Shown one piece after another: positions 31,321 to 40,296 of a stretch of DNA of 57,831 bases. The position numbers were made by a program, and so were the translations under genes. Origin of the DNA: Prevotella sp. GTDB taxonomy: Bacteria > Bacteroidota > Bacteroidia > Bacteroidales > Bacteroidaceae. Location of the stretch: the NCBI GenBank assembly GCA_016290175.1, contig JAEETD010000011.1, forward strand, positions 1-57,831, read 5' to 3'. Within the stretch, counting starts at the first letter, position 1, and each line of letters opens with the position of its first letter. The notes beneath the pieces were generated by a model. It had not been told where the DNA came from. It did not search any database and worked only from the letters and a program-made list of their open reading frames with translations.

Positions 31321-34305
31321 TTAGAGTTGCACACTTACTGCCTTGCCGTTATAGTCTACCATCTTACCCTCTGGATTCTCGAGGTTCAGTGCCTTCGGGG
31401 CATCTTTTGTAATGAGTACCACATTAAACTGACGGTTCTTCAGCATGCCGTTGAACTGTCCCTTTCGGGCACCAAAACTGACGGTCTTCGACGCATCATC
31501 ATAGGTGATATCGATAGTGGCATACTTACCCTTCTCGTAGTTATAGTTGGTACCCTCGTCCTCATAGAGCTGGAACGAGCCGTTCTGTCCGGCATAGATA
31601 TAGAGATTGATGAGTTCAGCGGGTTTCTCATCGCTCCATTCCATCTCAGGACCGAATGGGATAATGGCACCCTCACGCACAAAGACAGGAATCTGCTCGT
31701 AAGGTGCATCCACGATCAAACGCTGACCACCCTCTACATACTCGCCACTATACAAATCATACCAGCCGCACTGCCTGGGGAAATAGACTGAGCGATTACG
31801 GGCCTTGTAATAGCCCACGGGACAAGCCATCAAGGCTGGGCCGAACATCCACTGGTTGCCGATATCTTCTACCTCCTTATCACCGTTGAAGTCCATCACC
31901 AACGGACGCATCAGGGTATAGTCCTTGAAGTGTGCCCAACCTGCCATTGAGTAGAGGTAAGGCATCAGGCGATAGCGCAACTTATCGTAATAGACAAACG
32001 ACTTATAGGCAGGATGATTGTCAGGAGCAATGTTCCAGATCTCGCGCAAAGGCCACTGACCATGAGAGCGGAACAGAGGGATGAAGGTGCCGAACTGGTT
32101 CCAACGTGTCTGCAACTCACGCCATTCCTTCAGGTCCTCGTTCTCCTGACCAGTCCGATCGAAGAGCTGCTGGGCTGCCACATAACGGTTCTCCACGCAG
32201 AATCCGCCCTGGTCCATACCCCAGAAAGGTAAGCCGGAGATGGAGTAGTTGAGTCCTGCCGTCATCTGCGCACGCATATCCTCCCAACGGGTACCGATGT
32301 CACCACTCCAGGTAGCCGTAGAGAAGCGCTGCTCGCCAGCAAAGCCGCTACGGGTGAGCAGGAACACACGAGGCTCATCCTTCTTCCCCTTCCAGACAGA
32401 GCGCTGACCATTATAGATAGCATCAGCATTCACGGTACTATAGGCATTGAAATACTCTGTCGATGTGCCCAAGGCTGTGGGACCTGAGAGGGCCTTGCGA
32501 TACCACATCGGGGTGCAGTCGCGCACATTGGGCTCTGAGGCATCCATCCACCAGGCGTCAACCATTGAACATTGACCATTGACCATTGAACCTTTGCTAA
32601 GGCCTGTGTACAGATTCTCGTCCATCTGACGCCAGAACATCTTACGGGCACCGGCATCGTAGGCATCGTAGAAACCGTTCTTATAGCCAGGGCCTACCCA
32701 GTCGTGAATATCATCTGTAGGCGACTGGATATACATCCAACCCTTCGCATCCAGTTCCTTGTAGTTGTCGGTATTGCAATAGAACTTAGGCCAGACGGAG
32801 ATCATGAAGCGTCCATGCATCTGGTGCACATTGTCGAGCATCTGCTGCGGATTGGGGTAGCGAGACGCCTCGAACTGATGGCTACCCCACTGATCCTCAG
32901 GCCAGTAGTTCCAGTCCTGCACGATATTATCGATGGGGATATGACGCTTGCGGAACTCAGCCAGTGTGCCCTCTATCTCCTCTGAGGTCTTATAGCGCTC
33001 ACGACTCTGCCAGAAGCCCAGCACCCATTTGGGATAGAGACTGGCCTTGCCCGTCAGCGTGCGATAGCCAGAGACCACCTGATCGAGATTCTCACCAGCA
33101 ATGAAGTAATAGTCCATATCCTGAGCCATCTCACTCCAGATGCTCAACTGCTCGCGTTCCGTCTTATTACGGGGCTCAGCCACACGAAGACCACAATAAG
33201 CCTCACCGCCATCCGGCTGCCAATCTATGCGCAGCTGAACACGCTTGCCTTTCTGCAACTCCATCGAGAACTTATAGGCATTGGGATTCCAGGCAGTACG
33301 CCAACGCTCAGGCACCACCTCCTTACCATCGATGTACACCTTGACGTAGCCGGAGTAATAGAGGATGAACTGATATAGTTGAGAGACGTTAGGTTCGATA
33401 AAGCCCTCGTAAGTGACGGTAGCACCCATCAGGTTGATGCCCTTGGGGAAGTTCTTGATGCCGCCGTTATCCGTCTTCAGTGCAATCTCAGACTTCGCGG
33501 GGGTACCATATTCGTAATAGATACTGTCCTCATCACGGACGAGTTTTTTCCCCATACGATCCACATAAGTACCTGTCAGATGACCAGCCTTACCAGTTCT
33601 GTCGTAGAGCTTGAAGGCGCGGTTCAACTGCAGATAGTCGTTGGGATTGCCAAAGCGGCAGTAGCTGTAGCTGTCCCACAGCAGACCATAGTTCTTATTC
33701 GAGAGCACAAAGGGGATTGACACCTTGGTATTATACTGGAACAGATCCTCGTTCTTACCCTTCATATTGAATTCCTCGCTCTGGTGCTGACCCAAGCCAT
33801 AGAAAGCCTCATCCTCAGGTGAATCAAACTTCATCTGCCAGGTCAGACCATGCTTCGCTTCCTCGGGAACGGTGTAACCTGTCTTCATACCCAGTTCGCG
33901 TTCAGGTACCGTAAAGTCCCAGAATTTCTTGCCGTCCTTTGCCTCCTTCAACAGTTGCCTGCCTGCAGCATCAAAGAAGGTCACCTCGCCAGTAGCCTTC
34001 TGCACCACAGCCTTCACATTCCTGGCTTTGACCACCACCGTCTCACCTTCCTCACTCACCGTGTAGCTGCCCTTTACAGGAGCTGCCTGCGGCACAATCA
34101 TCAGCGAAGCCGGTTTGTCTGGCAATGCATCCTTCGAAGTAGCACGCACCCGGATGATGTTGTCGTTCATCACCTCCAGACGGATCACTTTTGCCTGACC
34201 GTTGTCAGGACAGATAGTCACATAGTTTCCATTGGTCTTCACATCTGCCGCCATCAACACTCCTGTTGTCATCAGGGCAGACATCATACATAATAGTTTC
34301 TTCAT
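31321..34305 (-). CDS. Secreted GH31 with PA14 domain, likely alpha-xylosidase
   Basis: The 994-residue protein has a signal peptide (to about residue 19), an N-terminal beta-sandwich, a PA14-like insert (about residues 290-370, TVTYEGFIEPNVSQLYQF ... VKVYIDGKEV) and a GH31 barrel. The nucleophile is Asp588 in WWMDASEPN and the acid/base Asp669 in TWSGDIGTRW. The PA14 insert is known from the alpha-xylosidase BoGH31A of the Bacteroides ovatus xyloglucan locus, so release of xylose from xyloglucan oligosaccharides is the likely role. A 7-base array (32561-32588) encodes NGQCSMV a few residues before the nucleophile motif. Gaps to the neighbours are 15 and 19 bases. Confidence 0.9.
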   Translation of the reverse strand: MKKLLCMMSALMTTGVLMAADVKTNGNYVTICPDNGQAKVIRLEVMNDNIIRVRATSKDALPDKPASLMIVPQAAPVKGSYTVSEEGETVVVKARNVKAVVQKATGEVTFFDAAGRQLLKEAKDGKKFWDFTVPERELGMKTGYTVPEEAKHGLTWQMKFDSPEDEAFYGLGQHQSEEFNMKGKNEDLFQYNTKVSIPFVLSNKNYGLLWDSYSYCRFGNPNDYLQLNRAFKLYDRTGKAGHLTGTYVDRMGKKLVRDEDSIYYEYGTPAKSEIALKTDNGGIKNFPKGINLMGATVTYEGFIEPNVSQLYQFILYYSGYVKVYIDGKEVVPERWRTAWNPNAYKFSMELQKGKRVQLRIDWQPDGGEAYCGLRVAEPRNKTEREQLSIWSEMAQDMDYYFIAGENLDQVVSGYRTLTGKASLYPKWVLGFWQSRERYKTSEEIEGTLAEFRKRHIPIDNIVQDWNYWPEDQWGSHQFEASRYPNPQQMLDNVHQMHGRFMISVWPKFYCNTDNYKELDAKGWMYIQSPTDDIHDWVGPGYKNGFYDAYDAGARKMFWRQMDENLYTGLSKGSMVNGQCSMVDAWWMDASEPNVRDCTPMWYRKALSGPTALGTSTEYFNAYSTVNADAIYNGQRSVWKGKKDEPRVFLLTRSGFAGEQRFSTATWSGDIGTRWEDMRAQMTAGLNYSISGLPFWGMDQGGFCVENRYVAAQQLFDRTGQENEDLKEWRELQTRWNQFGTFIPLFRSHGQWPLREIWNIAPDNHPAYKSFVYYDKLRYRLMPYLYSMAGWAHFKDYTLMRPLVMDFNGDKEVEDIGNQWMFGPALMACPVGYYKARNRSVYFPRQCGWYDLYSGEYVEGGQRLIVDAPYEQIPVFVREGAIIPFGPEMEWSDEKPAELINLYIYAGQNGSFQLYEDEGTNYNYEKGKYATIDITYDDASKTVSFGARKGQFNGMLKNRQFNVVLITKDAPKALNLENPEGKMVDYNGKAVSVQL
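32561..32588. repeat. 7-base array next to the GH31 active site
   Basis: Units ACCATTG, AACATTG, ACCATTG, ACCATTG encode part of SMVNGQCSMVD, directly upstream of the AWWMDASEP motif. It looks like an insertion relative to related enzymes. Confidence 0.8.
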
Positions 34306-34324
34306 AATTCAGTTTATATTAATC

Positions 34325-37300
34325 TTATTCGTCTTCAATAATCGTTGCCTCCTCAATATCCGGATCCTCTATCGGCAGGGAGATGGTAAACACCGTTCCG
34401 CCGCCAGGATTATCTTCGGCCTTGATCGTGCCGTGATGGGCATCCACAATCTGCTTCACCTTGTCGAGTCTGAGATTCTCCGATTCATCACCGAGGAAGG
34501 GCTCGAACATGTGTGGCTTGTGTTCATCAGGGATACCGATACCGTTGTCGGCCAACAGCAGGACCACACGCTTTTCCGACGGCTTCAGGGCCGTTACCTG
34601 AACTTTACAGGTAGAAGGACCGAACTTCACCGAATTGGCCAGCAATATCTCAAAGGCCTTACGCAACTGAGCCTCGTCGAAAGCCATGGGAATGGAATCA
34701 AATGGCGAGTTGAAGGTCAGCTTCAGCTTCTTGTCTTCCTGTGGTTTGTAGTTATCGCAGAAGTCCTTCAGGACGGCCACGATATCGCCCTCGCTGCGAT
34801 GCACCTCCAGCTTCGGCATCGTGGGCGGCATGTAACTCTTGTCATCAACGACCTCCGACTCATGGATCACCTCTACCGGTTGTTCCGCTTCGGTCTTAGC
34901 CTTCTGGATTTGCAGTTCTTTCATCATCTGGGCACGCATCTCGCTCATCCACTGATGCTTGTCCTGCTCCCTGCGGAGCATTTCCATGTCGGTTCTCTCC
35001 TTCTGTTTCTTCAGTGTCCACTTTACAAACAGCCAGGCGCCTAAGGCGATGAGGATCATGTAGAGCAGGATCATCCAGCGTGTACGATAAAGTGGCGGTC
35101 GGATGGTAATGTCGAGCAGACTCTCTTCCGTACCCAGCGAACCGTCATCGTTGAGAATACGCACATGAAGTGTATACGATCCTGCACGCAAGGAGTTGAA
35201 CGTAATGTTCGGGTTCAGTTCTGAGGTCTTCACCCAGTTCTCGTTAAAGCCCTCCAACATATAGGCAAAGCGCTTGTGATTGTTGATGCGAACCTCATTC
35301 GTTGCCAGCTGTATGGTAAACTGGTCGTTGAACTTCAAGGTCAGCTCCCTGCACACATCCAGCGCCTCATCCAGAATGACGCGACCGTCAAACTTCTTGC
35401 CTACCTCCACATCCTGATCTAAGATCTGCAGTCCGCTGAAGACGGGATGCTCCTTACTCGTGTTTTCCTGCAGCAAGGCCGGATCTATGATATCCACACC
35501 ACCCTGTCCGCCTATCAACACCTTACCGTCGCGTGTCAGCCAGGTAGAACGCTGGTTATAGGTAGCCTTCTGCAGTCCGTCACGGCTGTTGAAACTGCGG
35601 ATGGTAAACTGCCAGGTGCCGTCGTCCTGCTTCTGGGGCACGACATTCGAGACACCATGATCCGTCACCACCCAGACACCGTGCTGCTTATCCTCGATGA
35701 TGGAGTTGACACCCGAGCCGAACAGACCGTCGGTCATATCAATCAGTTTCTGGAACTTGGTCTGTGGGTCGTAGACGATGATGCCTACGTTAGAGCCGTG
35801 CCAGATCAGTCCCCGGCTGTCCTCAATCACATAATTCGTATTACCTACGCTGACAGTAACATTGGGATTCTCAGGAATCTCCTGATTCACCAGCTGATGA
35901 CTCACTGGATTTACCAGGGAATAGAAATGACCCGAGCCTACCATCAGCCAGCCCTTCTTCGTCCATCCCACAGAATTCAGGTAATCGCCGGGAACTTTGG
36001 AGTTCTTGGAGTCCCAAGTGGTGTACTTCTTTGTCTTGGGGTCCCACATCTGCAAGCCGCCGCCCAGGGTACTGAACCACAGACGTCCCCACTTGTCCTC
36101 CGTCAGCGCCCATACGCTGTTGTTGGCCAGTCCGCCTGGTGAAGCCTGCACGTTGATGATACTGGCCTGTGTAGGATCGGAGGCAGAAGGGATGGCATGC
36201 GACAGACCGCCATTGTAGGAACCGAACCAGATTGTGCCGTCGCTGGCCGCCCAGGAGCCGACCACGATATTGCTCACCAGTCCGCTATTGTCCTTTGTGA
36301 AATGATTCACCACCTCACCTGTCTTGGGGCTATACACCAGAATACCCTGATCGTTGGTGCCCAGCCAGTAGTTACCCTGCTTATCCTCGCAAGTTGTCGT
36401 GACATCACCCAGATCCACGCTCTTCAAGCTGGCAAGGCCTCTGACATACTGGTTCACGCCGTTCTTATATGAACCGATCCACATACTGCCATCATCAGCC
36501 TGGTAGATAATACGGAGTGTGTTATCGCTGATAGAAGTCTCATCATATTTATTATTGAAGAACTGCTTCCAGTGTTTGTTCTTCAGGTCGATGACAACGA
36601 GTGCATCGTGGTCGCACACCAGCCATAGCCACTCATTCTCGTCAACCACCAGATTCCATACCATCAGCGGGCCGGGCACACCTTCGATTCCCCTTGAAGC
36701 AAGATAGTCCGGAAGTGAGGCATACCACTTGTTGGTCTTCTTCTCATGGATAAACAGCAGGCTCAGGACGCTACACCAGTAATTACCCTGTCTGTCGACG
36801 TAGAGCCGGTACTCCTGACTGTCAATACCGCCTGTCTCATACATCCAGCGGTCTACCCAGTCCACCTGTCCCCTGTTACCATCCATACAGACCAGTTCAC
36901 CATTGTTGGTGACCATCAGCAGTTTGTCGCCATCCTCCGCTACTGTCGAAATGCCGAAACTGGGATTCAGCTCCTTATCACCATAACCCAGTTTGATGGT
37001 GGTAATCTTTTTATCCTTCGCATCGGGATGGTAGATATACATCGCCTTTTCGAAGTCCTTCACCCAGATGTTCTTCTTGGAGTCGATATGTAACCATTCC
37101 ACATTACAGTCTATGCCCAACTTAGCCAGTTCCCTGGAAGCCTTGCGCTCGAAGGTTTCCGTCACCGGGTCGTAGACACAGTAGTTCATGCCCTGTCGCA
37201 TCCACAATTTCCCGTCTGCTGCTTCAAACACGCGGTCCACATAGTTGTCACGCATGGTGGTGGTGTCGCGCAGATTGGAATAGAAGGTCTTCACCCTATA

Positions 37301-37504
37301 GCCATCATAGCGGTTCAGGCCATAGGGGGTTCCGATCCACACGAAACCCTTGGAGTCCTTGAAGATACAGTTTATCTGAGAACTCGACAAACCGTTCGGT
37401 GTGTCAAGCCTCCGGAACTTCATATCAGGAATCAATGACGTCTGCGCACCCGCTGTCAGGCAGAGAACCGTCAGACAAAGAACAATCACTTTTCTCATAT
37501 CCAT
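34325..37504 (-). CDS. Propeller sensor with ATPase domain but no His box, receiver or HTH
   Basis: The 1059-residue protein has a signal peptide, two seven-bladed two-component-regulator propellers (about 25-700, with WIGTPYGLNRYDGY), a Y_Y_Y domain (about 735-800), one membrane helix (about 808-829) and a cytoplasmic part of 230 residues. The latter has a coiled coil and an ATPase-like domain (N box LLANSVKFG, G1 box LLLADNGIGIP, GGGTVFTISLP). The NISHEFRTP-type histidine box of hybrid two-component systems is missing, as are the receiver and AraC domains, so the protein is about 300 residues shorter than usual. It ends in an acidic tail (IEEATIIEDE). It probably senses glycan fragments; output unknown. 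Confidence 0.85.
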   Translation of the reverse strand: MDMRKVIVLCLTVLCLTAGAQTSLIPDMKFRRLDTPNGLSSSQINCIFKDSKGFVWIGTPYGLNRYDGYRVKTFYSNLRDTTTMRDNYVDRVFEAADGKLWMRQGMNYCVYDPVTETFERKASRELAKLGIDCNVEWLHIDSKKNIWVKDFEKAMYIYHPDAKDKKITTIKLGYGDKELNPSFGISTVAEDGDKLLMVTNNGELVCMDGNRGQVDWVDRWMYETGGIDSQEYRLYVDRQGNYWCSVLSLLFIHEKKTNKWYASLPDYLASRGIEGVPGPLMVWNLVVDENEWLWLVCDHDALVVIDLKNKHWKQFFNNKYDETSISDNTLRIIYQADDGSMWIGSYKNGVNQYVRGLASLKSVDLGDVTTTCEDKQGNYWLGTNDQGILVYSPKTGEVVNHFTKDNSGLVSNIVVGSWAASDGTIWFGSYNGGLSHAIPSASDPTQASIINVQASPGGLANNSVWALTEDKWGRLWFSTLGGGLQMWDPKTKKYTTWDSKNSKVPGDYLNSVGWTKKGWLMVGSGHFYSLVNPVSHQLVNQEIPENPNVTVSVGNTNYVIEDSRGLIWHGSNVGIIVYDPQTKFQKLIDMTDGLFGSGVNSIIEDKQHGVWVVTDHGVSNVVPQKQDDGTWQFTIRSFNSRDGLQKATYNQRSTWLTRDGKVLIGGQGGVDIIDPALLQENTSKEHPVFSGLQILDQDVEVGKKFDGRVILDEALDVCRELTLKFNDQFTIQLATNEVRINNHKRFAYMLEGFNENWVKTSELNPNITFNSLRAGSYTLHVRILNDDGSLGTEESLLDITIRPPLYRTRWMILLYMILIALGAWLFVKWTLKKQKERTDMEMLRREQDKHQWMSEMRAQMMKELQIQKAKTEAEQPVEVIHESEVVDDKSYMPPTMPKLEVHRSEGDIVAVLKDFCDNYKPQEDKKLKLTFNSPFDSIPMAFDEAQLRKAFEILLANSVKFGPSTCKVQVTALKPSEKRVVLLLADNGIGIPDEHKPHMFEPFLGDESENLRLDKVKQIVDAHHGTIKAEDNPGGGTVFTISLPIEDPDIEEATIIEDE

Positions 37505-37507
37505 TTT

Positions 37508-37528
37508 TCACTCTTCACTTTTCACTTC
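37508..37528. repeat. 7-base array across the end of the second sensor gene
   Basis: Three units (TCACTCT, TCACTTT, TCACTTC on the plus strand) lie between the two sensor genes. The TGA stop of the upstream gene (37515-37517) is inside the array. Confidence 0.75.
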
Positions 37529-40133
37529 TCCCTTCTTCCTCTTCCATCATCACCGCCTCTTCTATCTCCTCCTCCTGATCATCCTCGGCAGGCGACACTT
37601 CTGCATCGGCAGATGGCTTGTCTTCTTTCTTTCCGAGTCCTTTTAACACTTGGGCAATCCTCTTGCGACCGAAGAACAGAAGGCCGATTATCAACGCATA
37701 CAGGATCCATGCCCACCACGAACGATACCAGGGCGAGAGGATCGTGATGTCAAGTTCACTCTCCTCCTCATCCATCGTCCCGTCGTCATGCAGGATGCGC
37801 ACACAAAGCGTATAACTGCCCGGCGGCAAACCCATATAGGTAATATCAGCCTGGCCGTTCGACGTCTTTATCCACATATCATTGAAACCCTTCAGCCTGT
37901 AGGCAAACCGGGTATTGTTGTTCACACCGCCATTGTCTGAGGCCATCAGGATCGTAAACTGGTTCTCGTTGTACTTCAGCTTGATGCTGCGCTGCTGATC
38001 GAGTGCCTCGTCCAGGATGACGCGGCCGTTGACCTCGGCCCCCACCTCCACCAGCTGGCTGAAGAGTTCCAGTCCGCTGAACACGGGATTCTCCTTGCCA
38101 TTGTTCTCATTCAGGCTAAGCGTGCTGATGATGTCCAGTCCTTCCTGACCGCCGACAAGCAGATGTCCGTCGCGCGAACAGTAGATGGCACGCTGGTTGA
38201 ACGGTCCCGGCTGCAGGCCGTCACGGTCATTATAACTACGCACGATAAAGGTCCAGGTGCCATCCTCCTGCTGCTGGGGGATGATGTTCGACACGCCGTG
38301 CTCCGTAGCCACCCACATCGTGTGTCGCGTGTCCTCAGTCACGGAGACCGCATTCGAGCCGTGAAGGCCCGACTTCATATCCAACAGCGTGGTCTGGTTG
38401 TTCTTCCTGTCGAACACAGCCACACCTGCCGGCGAACAGAGCCAGATGAGCCGGCGGCTGTCCATCACGGCGTGGGAGGTGGCACTCGATATCGTGATGG
38501 CCTTCGTTCCTTTCGTTTCAGCCAGCCAGCCGTTCACCACCCTGAAGTTGCCCGGGTGGATCAATGCAAAGTATTCCGAATTACCTAGAATTATCCAACC
38601 GTTCGACGCCGTAGAGATACTGTTCGTCCAGACGGTATTCAGAACGGAATTATCCGAAATGAAACTGCGCTGCTTGCCGGTCTGCTTGTCTATTCTGACA
38701 GCGCCGCCACCGAGCACGCCCACCCAGATGTTGCCCCAACGGTCTTCCGTAATGCCCCAGATGTTATTGGTCACGAGCGCACTCCCTGGGTCGGTCGTAC
38801 GCAGGTTGCTCCAATTACCGTCCTTATACTTCAGGATACCACCTTCATACGTTCCGAACCACAGGCTTCCGTCCCTTGCCGCATAACTGCCCACGATGAT
38901 ATCGCTGGTCACGCCGAGCCGACGTTTCGAGAAGGTATCCACGGGCTCCAGCGTCTTGGGGTCCATCTTGATGATACCGCCATCATTGCGGCCTATCCAG
39001 TAATAGCCCTGCCGGTCCTCACAGATGGTGTTGATATCACCGATATTCAGACTCACGAAGTTCGACATCGACTCCGAGCACATGGCCACACCGTTCTTGT
39101 AAGTAGCCACCCACATTCTTCCCAGCTGATCCAGATAGAGATGCTTGCAAGTGATGTCGGGCAACGAGGAATCATCGCCTTTCACGTTCGTAAACTGGCG
39201 CCATTCCTTCGTCTTGAAGTCGAGCACCAGCACGCCGAGGTGGTCGGTAGCCACCCAGAGGAATCCCTTGTTGTCGTAGCAGATCTCCCACACCAGGATA
39301 TTGTCGGGCACATTCTCGAAGCCCTTCGCCCGCATGAACTCTGTCAGCGTGGTGTACCAGCGGTTCTCATGCTTATTAAAGATATAGGTACCTGTCGAGT
39401 GGGTAATCACCCAGATGTTATCCTCCTTATCCACCGTCACCCAATAGTCATTATAGGCATCGAGGGCGCGCTTCACATAGTCTTCCTTCCAGACCACCTT
39501 CCCGTGAGGGCCGTCAAGACACATCAGCTCGCCGTAGGTCGACACCAGTATCATGCCCTCCTTGCTTTCCGCATAGGCCGACACGCCGAACTCCTTCGGG
39601 AATTCCTGCGGACCATAGCCGAAACTGAAGTGCTTGACGAGATCCTTGGTGGGATCGAAATAATAGAAGCCATCCTCGTAGGTCTTCACCCAATAGCTCT
39701 TCTCGGAATCCAGATGAATGCTCTCGATGCTTCCTATGATGCCCTGCTGGTTGAGCCAGCGGGCCGGCGTGCGGTCCACGGTCTCCGTCACGGGGTCATA
39801 GAGCGAGTAGTTCATGCCCTGCTTCAGCCAGAGCCGTCCACCGTGCCCTTCCTGTATCTCGTCTATGCGGTTGTTGCGGAGGGTCGTGGTGTCCTGGTCG
39901 TATGAAAAGAAAGTCCGCACCCGGTAGCCGTCATAGCGGTTCAGGCCGTAGCCCGTACCCAGCCATACATATCCGTGGGAGTCACGGATGATACTGTTCA
40001 CCATCGAGTTCGACAGTCCTTCACGGGTGTCTAATCGCTTGAATTTCATTTCAGGTATCACACCTGCGCATACTTCCGTTACCAAACAGAATACTGTCAT
40101 TAGGAAAGATAGCCGTTTCATCGATAGAGTCAT
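37515..40133 (-). CDS. Propeller sensor with membrane helix and acidic tail only, no kinase
   Basis: The 872-residue protein is a paralogue of the downstream sensor: signal peptide, two propellers (WLGTGYGLNRYDGY), Y_Y_Y domain (about 730-795) and one membrane helix (about 800-820). After the helix only about 51 residues remain, with no kinase, receiver or DNA-binding part, ending in EEEIEEAVMMEEEEGRSEK. That tail resembles the acidic end of the downstream protein, as if the whole ATPase segment had been lost between helix and tail. Start may be MTLSMKR (40133) or the in-frame ATG four codons later (40121). First gene of the operon. Confidence 0.85.
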   Translation of the reverse strand: MTLSMKRLSFLMTVFCLVTEVCAGVIPEMKFKRLDTREGLSNSMVNSIIRDSHGYVWLGTGYGLNRYDGYRVRTFFSYDQDTTTLRNNRIDEIQEGHGGRLWLKQGMNYSLYDPVTETVDRTPARWLNQQGIIGSIESIHLDSEKSYWVKTYEDGFYYFDPTKDLVKHFSFGYGPQEFPKEFGVSAYAESKEGMILVSTYGELMCLDGPHGKVVWKEDYVKRALDAYNDYWVTVDKEDNIWVITHSTGTYIFNKHENRWYTTLTEFMRAKGFENVPDNILVWEICYDNKGFLWVATDHLGVLVLDFKTKEWRQFTNVKGDDSSLPDITCKHLYLDQLGRMWVATYKNGVAMCSESMSNFVSLNIGDINTICEDRQGYYWIGRNDGGIIKMDPKTLEPVDTFSKRRLGVTSDIIVGSYAARDGSLWFGTYEGGILKYKDGNWSNLRTTDPGSALVTNNIWGITEDRWGNIWVGVLGGGAVRIDKQTGKQRSFISDNSVLNTVWTNSISTASNGWIILGNSEYFALIHPGNFRVVNGWLAETKGTKAITISSATSHAVMDSRRLIWLCSPAGVAVFDRKNNQTTLLDMKSGLHGSNAVSVTEDTRHTMWVATEHGVSNIIPQQQEDGTWTFIVRSYNDRDGLQPGPFNQRAIYCSRDGHLLVGGQEGLDIISTLSLNENNGKENPVFSGLELFSQLVEVGAEVNGRVILDEALDQQRSIKLKYNENQFTILMASDNGGVNNNTRFAYRLKGFNDMWIKTSNGQADITYMGLPPGSYTLCVRILHDDGTMDEEESELDITILSPWYRSWWAWILYALIIGLLFFGRKRIAQVLKGLGKKEDKPSADAEVSPAEDDQEEEIEEAVMMEEEEGRSEK

Positions 40134-40163
40134 TTAATTCTCGTTAGTTGTCATTTCATGTCA

Positions 40164-40195
40164 CAAAAGTAAGAAAAAAATGCGAGCTGTGCAAA
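40164..40195 (-). promoter_or_regulatory. Promoter of the sensor-GH31-GH2 operon
   Basis: On the minus strand TTTG (40195-40192), 20 bases, TACTTTTG (40171-40164). The ATG follows about 30 bases later. It is divergent from the xylE-like promoter 36 bases away. Confidence 0.65.
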
Positions 40196-40230
40196 CATTC
40201 TGCAAAAAAACACGCATAAATGGCAAAATA

Positions 40231-40263
40231 TTTGGTAATATCGAAGAAAAAAACTACTTTTGC
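40231..40263 (+). promoter_or_regulatory. Promoter of the xylE-like gene
   Basis: TTTG (40231-40234), exactly 20 bases, TACTTTTGC (40255-40263); ATG 34 bases later. Confidence 0.7.
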
Positions 40264-40296
40264 AGAGAAATTTTATCAACACATAATTAATTAACA

